A DNA stretch of 27,075 nucleotides from Actinomycetes bacterium (lineage in GTDB: Bacteria > Actinomycetota > Acidimicrobiia > Acidimicrobiales > RAAP-2): NCBI GenBank assembly GCA_021841725.1, contig JAKCEC010000002.1:1-27075 (forward strand), written 5' to 3'. The stretch's first letter is position 1. Each line of letters opens with the position of its first letter. Both the position numbers and the translations under genes were made by a program. The notes under the pieces were generated by a model. That model had not been told where the DNA came from, ran no database searches, and saw nothing but the letters and a program-made list of their open reading frames with translations. This document shows positions 8,396 to 15,419 of this stretch, in pieces.

Positions 8396-8880
8396 AGGTA
8401 GTAGCCCGAGTGGATGTAGAGGCACGGGACGCCCTCGGCCACGTACATCGCGTGATTCCCGGGGTCGTCCTCGAAGGACAGGCGGACCTCGAATCCGGCC
8501 GCCTGGATGTCGTGCAGGACGTCGCGCTTGAACGCCGAGACCCCCGAATAGTCGCCGAAGTCGCGCGTGACCAGTAGGTCCCAGCGCACGGCGAACCGTT
8601 CGAGCCACTCCACCGTCTGGGCCTGCACCCGCCGGGGCCGCCCGGTCACGAGCAGGACCGCCAGGGAGGGGTCGAGCAGGTCCAGGAGCCGCGACGTCTC
8701 CGGAATCAGGGGGTCCTGGTCGCACGCGTCGAAGAACGCGCGCCAGTCGCCGTCGCCGCGCAGGTGTTGGCGCCCGGAGGCGTCGGCGAGTACGCCGTCG
8801 ATGTCCACGACGACGCAGGGACGGTCACGCAGTGGCCCGCGGCGCCAGTACCAGTGTTCTTGAGGGTTGGTGGTCGACAT
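8392..8880 (-). CDS. HAD-superfamily phosphatase, polynucleotide 3'-phosphatase-like
   Basis: The 162-aa protein has all four HAD motifs: VVVDIDGVLAD with nucleophile D26 and D28, LLVTGRP with T79, K118 in SAFKRDVL, and FEDDPGN with D138/D139. The compact length, without a large cap, and the spacing resemble the phosphatase half of polynucleotide kinase-phosphatase and related small HAD proteins often annotated as hydrolase or acid phosphatase. The substrate cannot be read from the sequence. It is transcribed convergently to hemY, with which it shares four bases, and divergently from the MprF-like gene with a 48-bp spacer. In that spacer TAGTCT (minus strand, 8917-8922) is a possible -10 box. 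Confidence 0.8.
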   Translation of the reverse strand: MSTTNPQEHWYWRRGPLRDRPCVVVDIDGVLADASGRQHLRGDGDWRAFFDACDQDPLIPETSRLLDLLDPSLAVLLVTGRPRRVQAQTVEWLERFAVRWDLLVTRDFGDYSGVSAFKRDVLHDIQAAGFEVRLSFEDDPGNHAMYVAEGVPCLYIHSGYYL

Positions 8881-8928
8881 ACGCTTTCGAGGGGTGGACG
8901 GAGAACAATCTCTGCGAGACTAGACGTC
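8881..8928. promoter_or_regulatory. Short divergent spacer between the HAD and MprF-like genes
   Basis: These 48 bp must hold the promoters of both genes or parts of them. On the minus strand TAGTCT (8917-8922) fits a -10 box for the HAD gene. On the plus strand I see no clear Shine-Dalgarno sequence before the ATG at 8929. No inverted repeat suggestive of an operator was found. Confidence 0.3.
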
Positions 8929-11922
8929 ATGGCAGCGATCGAGCGGCACACGCTACCCATACCTTACGGTCATCACGTCTTCGTCGTCAGCGACCTCAGT
9001 CTGTCGGCGCTGACCTCGACGATGAGCCGTCCGCTGGTCGAGTTGACGACGCTCCTCGGCGACATCGACGACCCCGCCGTCGTGGTGGTCGCCGGCAACC
9101 TCTTCTTTCCGCGTCCCGGGCACGCGTTCGCCGACGAGGTCGCGACGACCCTGGCCCACCTGAGCGACTTCGTCGACGCCGTGCGCGCCTTCGTCGCGCA
9201 CGAGACCCACCAGTTCTTCGTCGTGCCCGGCAGTGACGACGCGCTCCTCGCCAGCGACGACCGCGCCCAGGCACTCCTGCGCGACGTGGGGGCGGTGCTC
9301 GCCAGCGACCTCGTGCTCCAGGTCGCGTCGTCGCGGGGCGTGCGCGACCTCGCCATCGCCGCGGGGTCGCACCGCATCGACCTCGACAACGTGGACCCGG
9401 CCGACCGCGCCGACGCCGACCGCCTCGAGGATCCCGCCGCCCTCGCGAGTTTCGTGGCCTCGCGGGTGCTCTACCGTCGCCTCGCCCCGTGGATCTGGCT
9501 GGTGCTCATCGCCCTCGCCGCCGCCGACGCCTTCAACTCCTTGACCATGCTGGTCGGTCACTTCACGCACCACGTCTACCAAGTGCACGCGCCCCACACC
9601 AACAGTTTCTGGGGCAACCTGATCGTCAACCTGGTCGTCTTGGTCTCGGCGGAGGCCCTGGTGGTCGGCGCCGCGAGTCTGGTGGTGCGCCGGCGTTTCA
9701 ATCGTTCGCACCGGGGCGACGCCGAGAGCGAGCCCCTGGCCAACACCCTCGTCGACGGCGAGAACGCCCTGGATTTCGCGCGACGGATCGTCGAACGTGG
9801 GGGGGTCGGCGCGGTCATCGGCGGTGCCCCCCGTCCGGCCCTGGCCTTCCTCGACCGCGGCGTCTGCGCGGTGCCCGGCCCCTCGCGCACCGTCTTGATC
9901 AAGCGCGAGGGACGCGCGGGACTGCCGCCGGTGTTCACCTCGGTCCTGCGCCTGGGCATCGTGGAGATCGAGGCCGCCAGCGACGTCCAGGTGCGTCTCA
10001 TCGGGGGCGAGTCCGCGCTGTCGAGGTCGCGCGCCCTCGAGCGCCTCGTGGGGGGTTCCCCCGCGCAGGTGGGTCCCCCGCCGGGCACCACCACGCTCGG
10101 GTCCTGGCCCCACGGGGCGCCCTTCCCCGTCTCGGAGAACCGACTGCACCTGCAACGCCAGCAGCGCTCGGTGCGCCGCTGGGCCAGCGGACTGCTCTTC
10201 CTCGACGGTCTGGTGAACGTCGCGGTCACGGCGTCGCCCCCCCTGCGCACGCGCCTGCACACGGTCCTGACCATCTTGCCCCTCGGCGTGGCCCAGAGCG
10301 CGGCCGTCATCACGGCCGTGGCCGGCATCGCCATGATCATGCTCGCGCGCGGCGTGCGCCGGGGCCAGCGCCGGGCCTGGTTCTTGGCCCTGGCCGCGCT
10401 GGCCATCACGGTGGTCGCCCACCTGGCGCGGGGGGGATCGTTGCTGGCCTCGGTGGTCGCGGCCGCTTTGGCCGTGTTCCTCCTGCTGCAGCGTCGCCTG
10501 TTCCTCGCCGCGTCGGACCGCACCAGCGCCAGTACGATCCTGCCGCGTCTACTCGGTATCGCGGTCATCGCGGTCGTCGCGGCCTCCCTCGGCGTCGAGG
10601 CGGCGGCGCGCCATCGCCACCACCTGCCGAACTTCGGCGTGGTGTTGATGGGGTGCGTGGAGCGCCTGGTCGGCCAGTACAGCATCGTCCTGCCCGATCG
10701 CACCACCGACTTCGTCGACCCCGTCCTGTTGACGATCGGCGTCTCGATCGTGATCGCGACGCTCTACGTGCTGACCCGCCCGGTGGTGGACCGCCGACTC
10801 TCGAGCAACGCGACGAGCGCCGAACGGCGCGTCGCGGAGTTGCGCGCGCGCGACATCGTGCGCCGTCACGGCCGCGGGACCCTGGACTACTTCGCCCTGC
10901 GCGACGACAAGCAGTTCTTCTTCTTTCGCGACTCCCTCGTCGCCTACGCCGTCTACGGCGGCGTGGCGCTCATCTCGCCCGACCCCCTCGGCCCCGAGGC
11001 CGAGCGCACCGAGGTCTTCAACGCCTTTCGCGCGTACGCCGAAGCGCGCGGCTGGACCATCGCCATCATGGGCGCCGGCGCCGACTGGCTCGGCACCTAC
11101 CACGCGGCCGGGATGCACTACCTCTACCTCGGCGACGAGGCCATCGTCGACGTCCAGAAGTTCTCGCTCGAGGGCGGCAAGATGAAGGGACTGCGTCAGG
11201 CCACCACGCGCCTGAAGAAGCACGGCTACACGGTGCAGTTCCTGGACCCCGCCGACATCGACCCGGCCCAGGTCACCGGCGTGCTCGAGCTGATCTCGAT
11301 GCTGCGACGTGGCGAAGGCGAACGCGGATTCTCCATGATGCTCGGGCGGCTCTTCGACCCCAAGGACAAGGGCCTTCTGCTCACCCTGGTCTACGGACCC
11401 GACCATCGACCGGCGGCGGCGTGTCAGTTCGTGCCCTCGCCCGCCCTGCGCGGGTACTCCCTCGACCTCATGCGTCGCGACCCCGGCGAACACCCCAACG
11501 GCCTGATCGACTTCGCGCTGTGCGCCACCATCGACTACCTGCGCCAGCAGGGGGCCCAGGGGCTCAGCCTCAACTTCGCGGCGTTCCGTTCGGTACTCGA
11601 CGGTGAACGCGGCGAGGGGACCTTCACCCGCGTCGAGCGCTGGACGCTCAAGCGCCTCTCGGGCATCTTGCCCATCGAATCGCTCTGGCTCTTCAACGCC
11701 AAGTACCACCCGCGCTGGATGCCGCGCTACATCGTCTACCCCGCCGCCGAGAGTTTCGTGCCGGTGGTGGCGGCGATCCTGCGCGCCGAGTCCATCACCG
11801 AGATCCCGGTGCTGGGGCGCTTCCTCACCAACGATCCGCGCAACCGACCCGGTACGGTCGTGCCCGACGACGTCCTCGCCGCCGCCCAGCGGGTGGACGA
11901 GCAGGTCGACCAGGGGGCGTAG
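8929..11922 (+). CDS. MprF-like phosphatidylglycerol aminoacyltransferase fused to a degenerate metallophosphoesterase domain
   Basis: The 997-aa product has three parts. Residues 1-185 follow the calcineurin-like phosphoesterase order, but the metal ligands are changed: DLS (22-24) where DxH is expected, AGNLFF (55-60) for GD, and PGSDD (100-104) for GNHD. A soluble loop (about 255-410) lies between two early helices (about 187-207, 229-253) and some six further helices (about 418-620). Residues about 630-960 match the DUF2156/MprF synthase domain: FSLEGGKMKGLRQATTRLKK, FSMMLGRLFD, YSLDLMRRDPGEHPNGLIDF and LWLFNAKYHPRWMPRY. MprF enzymes transfer lysine or alanine from charged tRNA to phosphatidylglycerol, lowering surface charge and giving resistance to cationic peptides. 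There is no lysyl-tRNA synthetase domain as in mycobacterial LysX. The start at 8929 is chosen because upstream codons lie antisense to the HAD gene. The amino acid transferred is unknown. Confidence 0.85.
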   Translation: MAAIERHTLPIPYGHHVFVVSDLSLSALTSTMSRPLVELTTLLGDIDDPAVVVVAGNLFFPRPGHAFADEVATTLAHLSDFVDAVRAFVAHETHQFFVVPGSDDALLASDDRAQALLRDVGAVLASDLVLQVASSRGVRDLAIAAGSHRIDLDNVDPADRADADRLEDPAALASFVASRVLYRRLAPWIWLVLIALAAADAFNSLTMLVGHFTHHVYQVHAPHTNSFWGNLIVNLVVLVSAEALVVGAASLVVRRRFNRSHRGDAESEPLANTLVDGENALDFARRIVERGGVGAVIGGAPRPALAFLDRGVCAVPGPSRTVLIKREGRAGLPPVFTSVLRLGIVEIEAASDVQVRLIGGESALSRSRALERLVGGSPAQVGPPPGTTTLGSWPHGAPFPVSENRLHLQRQQRSVRRWASGLLFLDGLVNVAVTASPPLRTRLHTVLTILPLGVAQSAAVITAVAGIAMIMLARGVRRGQRRAWFLALAALAITVVAHLARGGSLLASVVAAALAVFLLLQRRLFLAASDRTSASTILPRLLGIAVIAVVAASLGVEAAARHRHHLPNFGVVLMGCVERLVGQYSIVLPDRTTDFVDPVLLTIGVSIVIATLYVLTRPVVDRRLSSNATSAERRVAELRARDIVRRHGRGTLDYFALRDDKQFFFFRDSLVAYAVYGGVALISPDPLGPEAERTEVFNAFRAYAEARGWTIAIMGAGADWLGTYHAAGMHYLYLGDEAIVDVQKFSLEGGKMKGLRQATTRLKKHGYTVQFLDPADIDPAQVTGVLELISMLRRGEGERGFSMMLGRLFDPKDKGLLLTLVYGPDHRPAAACQFVPSPALRGYSLDLMRRDPGEHPNGLIDFALCATIDYLRQQGAQGLSLNFAAFRSVLDGERGEGTFTRVERWTLKRLSGILPIESLWLFNAKYHPRWMPRYIVYPAAESFVPVVAAILRAESITEIPVLGRFLTNDPRNRPGTVVPDDVLAAAQRVDEQVDQGA

Positions 11923-11923
11923 T

Positions 11924-13480
11924 TCAGGCGCCGGGGAGCACCGTCACCCACGACGGGGCCGAGCGGTAGCTCACCCCGTAGCCCGCGTAGCTCGCCCACA
12001 CCGCGGCGCGCCCGAGCGGCGGGTCCGCCACCGTCAGGAGGCATTCGCCGAAGGGGCTCGCGACGCAGGTGAGGATGCGCGCACCCACGTGCACCGTGAT
12101 GGGACTCTGGGGATAGATCCCCTCGGCGTTGGCGACGACGCCGGTGACCTGCACGATGAGCGGCTGGCCCGCGCGCACCACCGGGGCCGGCGAGCGCGCC
12201 TGCAGGGTCCAGTGGGCCACCGCGATGAGCCACTGCGGATCGGTGGGCGCCGAGTAGCCGAAACGATTGTGGGCCTGGGTGCTCACCGAGTAGACGACGC
12301 CGTTGGCGAGGCCGCGAATGACGCAATTGGGCTGGTAGTCGACCGACGCGTGGCACGTCCACGCCCGGGTCCCGTCGGTGACCGTGACGAGGTACCCGTC
12401 CACGGGCGCCCCCCCGGGGCTGGTCGGCGGATGCTGATAGGTCCACACCTGTCCGCTGGCGACGTTGCCCGACACGTCGTTCGGCGGCGTCGCCACGGTG
12501 GGGCCGCAGTACCCGCTCACCGCGCGCGTCGCGATGGTGCCCGCGCTGTCCACGGCCACGAAGGCGAGGTCCCCGTAGCCCACCCCCGTCCAGTCGGCCG
12601 TCGCGTCGGTGGGTACCGCCGTGGCGTTCCAGGACGTCGCGGAGTGCGACGTGATCATCTCATTGACGTGACCCGTCACCTGGCCCGTCGCCACGAAGGT
12701 GCCGCACCCGAAGGTCGAGGCGTTCATCTGCTGGAGCGTGTTCGTGCGGTGCACGACCCACACGTAGCCGAGCATCGACGTCGCGGCCAGGCCCTGGGGA
12801 CTGAACGCGCTGAAGACCCCGTTGCCGTAACTCACGGCGAACCACGCGGCGCCGGGGACGCTGATGGGGTAGAAGCTCCAGTGCACGCCGTCGAGTGAGA
12901 TCAGGGCGTCGCCGTCACCACTGTCGACCGCGATGAAGCGTCCGGCGCCGAACGTGATCGAATTCAGGAGGAACTGCGAACGCACCCAGGTGACGGCCCA
13001 GTGGACCCCGTCGCTCGAGGTGATGAACTGGCCCTGGGCGCTGACCGCGACGAAGCGCCCCGCGCCGAAGGCCACCCCGGTCCACTCGCCGACGGGGCCG
13101 GGCAGCGCACTCCAGTGCACGCCGTCACTCGAGATCATCTCCTCGGGCGCACCGGTGGCGACGGACAGGGCCACGAACCGGCCGTCGCCGAAGGCCACCG
13201 ACTGCCACGCACCCGCGGGGGCGGCGTGCAACGACCAGTGCGTCGCGTCGCGCGAGACGGCGACCGACGACCCGTGCCCGACGACCACGAATCGACCGGC
13301 CGCGTACGTCGTGGCGTACCAACTGGCGATCCCCGGTGACTGCGAGGTCACGCGCCACGCGCTCGGTGGCGCCACCGCCACCGCGGGACCAGTGACGCCC
13401 GCCAGCAACGACGTCACCAACGCCGCCGCGACCACGACGCGTCGCGTCGCCCGGCGTTCCCGAACACCCACGTTTTTCAT
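11924..13480 (-). CDS. Secreted seven-repeat beta-propeller protein with Fn3 and Ig-like domains
   Basis: The 518-aa protein has a signal peptide (about 1-37, ending GPAVAVA) and no later membrane segment. Residues 51-322 contain seven repeats of about 33-47 aa with the core W-x2-VAFG-x-GRFVAVS followed by SSDGVHWS, at about 51, 91, 132, 172, 212, 253 and 297; the last three are degenerate. Seven such units suggest a closed seven-bladed propeller. A fibronectin type III-like domain (about 335-418, with GLANGVVYSVSTQAHNRFG) and an Ig-like domain (about 420-518) follow. The function is unknown; an extracellular binding or adhesion role is only a guess. The stop is one base from that of the MprF-like gene. 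The ATG at 13480 overlaps a -10-like TACAAT, so the GTG at 13471 may be the true start. Confidence 0.8.
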   Translation of the reverse strand: MKNVGVRERRATRRVVVAAALVTSLLAGVTGPAVAVAPPSAWRVTSQSPGIASWYATTYAAGRFVVVGHGSSVAVSRDATHWSLHAAPAGAWQSVAFGDGRFVALSVATGAPEEMISSDGVHWSALPGPVGEWTGVAFGAGRFVAVSAQGQFITSSDGVHWAVTWVRSQFLLNSITFGAGRFIAVDSGDGDALISLDGVHWSFYPISVPGAAWFAVSYGNGVFSAFSPQGLAATSMLGYVWVVHRTNTLQQMNASTFGCGTFVATGQVTGHVNEMITSHSATSWNATAVPTDATADWTGVGYGDLAFVAVDSAGTIATRAVSGYCGPTVATPPNDVSGNVASGQVWTYQHPPTSPGGAPVDGYLVTVTDGTRAWTCHASVDYQPNCVIRGLANGVVYSVSTQAHNRFGYSAPTDPQWLIAVAHWTLQARSPAPVVRAGQPLIVQVTGVVANAEGIYPQSPITVHVGARILTCVASPFGECLLTVADPPLGRAAVWASYAGYGVSYRSAPSWVTVLPGA

Positions 13481-13484
13481 TGTA
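13479..13484 (-). promoter_or_regulatory. -10 box of the propeller gene, suggesting a leaderless mRNA
   Basis: TACAAT on the minus strand matches the TATAAT consensus in five of six positions and sits seven bases before a GTG that is codon 4 of the apparent frame. That spacing would place the transcript start at or next to the GTG, giving a leaderless mRNA. The upstream ATG is inside the -10 box and could not be transcribed from this promoter. The -35 region is poor. Confidence 0.4.
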
Positions 13485-13595
13485 TAGCCACCATGTCATC
13501 GTGAACACACCCCGAGCCCCACCCGTTCGCAACAGCGCCACAATTCGCTCGCGTTCCGTCCGCGTCGGCCCTCGGGCCCGCGAGACGGTGGCATC
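13485..13595. promoter_or_regulatory. Divergent spacer between the two secreted-protein genes
   Basis: This is the rest of the longest non-coding gap in the window, about 115 bp. It is slightly less GC-rich than the genes near its left end and should carry the promoters of both flanking secreted-protein genes. Apart from the TACAAT box at 13479-13484 I found no clear operator, riboswitch or terminator. Confidence 0.3.
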
Positions 13596-14507
13596 ATGGA
13601 GGGCGTGCGACGGGCGACGTCTTTCAAGGTGGGGGGCTCGCGGGCCGCGGACGCGGTCTCGACCCGCGGGCGCCCGCGGTACTACATCGTCGTAGCGCCC
13701 CTGATCCTGCTCACGGTCCTCGCCGGCGCGGACGCGCGCGGAACCATCGCCCGCGCCGCGTCGCTGCGCGGGCCCCGGGTCGTGGTCTCGGGGTTCTCCG
13801 AGGCGGGTGACGCCATCGACCGCGGGGTCTCCTCGGTGTTCTCCTCGCGCTGGACGACGGTGTCGGCCACCACGTCGGGCGTCTACCTCGTCACGTCGAC
13901 GGCCCCGGGGCCGAACACCTACCGGTTCGTGCCCGTCGCGGGTCAGCCGCTGCGCGTGGGCACCTACGACGATCTCCAGGCGGCGCTCACGCGATCCGCC
14001 GGCTTCGCCGGCATCTCGGTCACGGGCCCGGGCCGACCCGCGGGGTGCCGGTACCTCACGGGAAGCTTTCACGTCTGGGACATCGCGAGTGACGCGGGCG
14101 GGTCACTGACGCGCCTGGACCTCACCTACGTGGAACACTGCGACGCCGGACGCGCCGCCAATTACGGCGAAGTCCTCCTCAACGACGCCCCCCACCTGGG
14201 CGCGCTCGTCGCCTCGGCCACTCGCCTCACCTTTCCCGACCAGACCCCCACCCTGCCCTACGTCCTCATGAACCCGACCTCGAGGGTCCAGCCCGTGTCG
14301 CTGCGCCAGAGCACCACGACGGTGAGTCACTTCCGGGTGACGCCGGTCGTGGCGTCGTGCGCCCTCGCGGTGCCCGCGAACTCGGCGTGCACCTACCTGA
14401 TTCGACTGGTGCCCCCCACGCCCGGCACCTACACGTCGACCGTGCTCGCCGCCTCGACCAACGCCGTGCTGGCGTTACCCCTCACGGGACACGCCGGGGG
14501 CGCGTGA
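13596..14507 (+). CDS. Exported or membrane-anchored protein of unknown function with a C-terminal Ig-like domain
   Basis: The 303-aa product has a basic N-terminus followed by one hydrophobic segment (about 29-46), which may be a signal peptide or anchor. Residues about 95-200 resemble a family of actinobacterial secreted proteins of unknown role whose core is a GxGC...G-x-F-x-V strand followed by an HC-acidic-G motif; here GCRYLTGSFHVWD (150-162) and VEHCDAG (179-185), with C151 and C182 likely paired. Residues about 205-303 look like an Ig-like domain of the choice-of-anchor type, with C255 and C265. It is divergent from the propeller gene, which is also secreted. Its last codons lie within a perfect inverted repeat and overlap the end of the ATP-grasp gene by 33 bp. 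The start is uncertain because no ribosome binding site is evident. Confidence 0.65.
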   Translation: MEGVRRATSFKVGGSRAADAVSTRGRPRYYIVVAPLILLTVLAGADARGTIARAASLRGPRVVVSGFSEAGDAIDRGVSSVFSSRWTTVSATTSGVYLVTSTAPGPNTYRFVPVAGQPLRVGTYDDLQAALTRSAGFAGISVTGPGRPAGCRYLTGSFHVWDIASDAGGSLTRLDLTYVEHCDAGRAANYGEVLLNDAPHLGALVASATRLTFPDQTPTLPYVLMNPTSRVQPVSLRQSTTTVSHFRVTPVVASCALAVPANSACTYLIRLVPPTPGTYTSTVLAASTNAVLALPLTGHAGGA

Positions 14508-14517
14508 GGGGTAACGC
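14472..14517. terminator. Bidirectional terminator-like inverted repeat inside overlapping gene ends
   Basis: The arms GCGTTACCCCTCACG (14472-14486) and CGTGAGGGGTAACGC (14503-14517) are perfectly complementary over 15 bp with a 16-base loop. The left arm contains the minus-strand TAA of the ATP-grasp gene and the right arm the plus-strand TGA of the secreted-protein gene, so one hairpin serves both convergent genes. No T-tract follows on either strand, as is common for terminators in GC-rich actinobacteria. Confidence 0.65.
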
Positions 14518-15419
14518 GACGCGCTCTCGCGCGGGTTCGGGGACCCCAACGAGGGGAGACGGCGCGCGATGGCGTGCGCGGCGCGCGATAGCGCCTCGGG
14601 CGCGTACGTCAAGTACAGCGCGGGCTCGACCAGTTCGAGTTCCATCAAGCGCCAACCGTCGGGCGTGGGGACCAGGTCGACGCGGGCGTAGGCGAGGTCG
14701 GCGAAACGTCCCGTGAGCACCCGCTGCGCGAGGGCGATCGCGTCGGGCCGCTCCTCGGCGCGCGACATCTGGCGCGAACGGAACTCCCCGTCACGTTCCT
14801 CGGGGGCGACCTTCAAGTGGGCTCGTTTGGTCATCGCGTGCGAGAACCGCCCGTCGAAGAAGATCATCGCGTACTCCCCGTGCTCGTCGATCGAGGTGAC
14901 GTAGGGCTGGATCAGCGCGGCGCGGCGCGAGTCGTGCAGTCGCGCGACGTGCTCGCGCGCGGCGTCGTGCTCGCGCGCGGCGAAGCACCGCGCGTCGATC
15001 GAGCCCGCCCCGACGGCGGGCTTGACGACGACGTCGCCCTCGGGGAACGACGGCTCCTCGCCCACCTCGCAGAACGACGTGGCGACGACCGGGACCCCGC
15101 GCGCGGCCAGATCGGCCAGGTAGTGCTTGTCGACGGAGTACTCGATGACGTCGTAGGGATTGAGCAAGCGCGCCCGGGCGCGCGCCCAGCGCAGAAACTC
15201 CTCGACCTGGGCCGCGTAGCCCCAGGTCGATCGCACCACCACCAGGTCGTACGCCGTCCAGTCGACGGCCTGGTCGTCCCAGACCTCGAGCGTCGCGTCG
15301 ACCCCGCGGCGCGCGAGCTCGGCGATCAGCTCGGGCGAGTCGACGTCGACGTGGGCCTCGAGGGACGCGGCGGCGTCGGCGAGCGCGAAGCGCGACGTGG
15401 CCAGGGCGACCCGGCTCAC
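14475..15419 (-). CDS. ATP-grasp ligase, DcsG/glutathione-synthetase-like
   Basis: The 314-aa reading matches ATP-grasp enzymes related to DcsG, the ligase of cycloserine biosynthesis. An N-terminal pre-ATP-grasp region ends VVVRSTWGY. Then come DKHYLADLAARGVPVV, the nucleotide-binding VVKPAVGAGS, the loop IQPYVTSIDEHGEYAMIFF, and the magnesium-binding MELELVEPALYL. Such enzymes form a peptide-like bond through an acyl-phosphate; the substrate here is unknown. I chose the GTG at 15419 because it overlaps the nuoN stop as GTGA and starts at the first beta strand (MSRVALAT); an ATG at 15473 would run inside nuoN. It is the last gene of the nuo unit. No cycloserine genes are nearby, so a general small-molecule ligase is the safer call. 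Confidence 0.82.
   Translation of the reverse strand: MSRVALATSRFALADAAASLEAHVDVDSPELIAELARRGVDATLEVWDDQAVDWTAYDLVVVRSTWGYAAQVEEFLRWARARARLLNPYDVIEYSVDKHYLADLAARGVPVVATSFCEVGEEPSFPEGDVVVKPAVGAGSIDARCFAAREHDAAREHVARLHDSRRAALIQPYVTSIDEHGEYAMIFFDGRFSHAMTKRAHLKVAPEERDGEFRSRQMSRAEERPDAIALAQRVLTGRFADLAYARVDLVPTPDGWRLMELELVEPALYLTYAPEALSRAAHAIARRLPSLGSPNPRESASRYPSRAPGVSREG

Noticed and set aside
8953..10422. Minus-strand 489-codon open frame inside the MprF-like gene
   Set aside because: It is low-complexity and Gly/Arg/His-rich, typical of an antisense shadow; the plus-strand gene has recognisable domains.
9489..11606. Plus-strand 705-codon open frame overlapping the MprF-like gene in another frame
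   Set aside because: Its composition is dominated by Arg, Pro, Gly and His with no motif; the in-frame neighbour encodes the synthase domain.
11927..11960. Possible terminator between the convergent MprF-like and propeller genes
   Set aside because: Only one base separates the stops, and I found no stem longer than a few bases around it (the GGTCGACC palindrome at about 11907 is too short).
13125..14072. Minus-strand 315-codon frame spanning the divergent spacer
   Set aside because: It overlaps the propeller gene out of frame, runs antisense to the other secreted gene, and has shadow-like composition.
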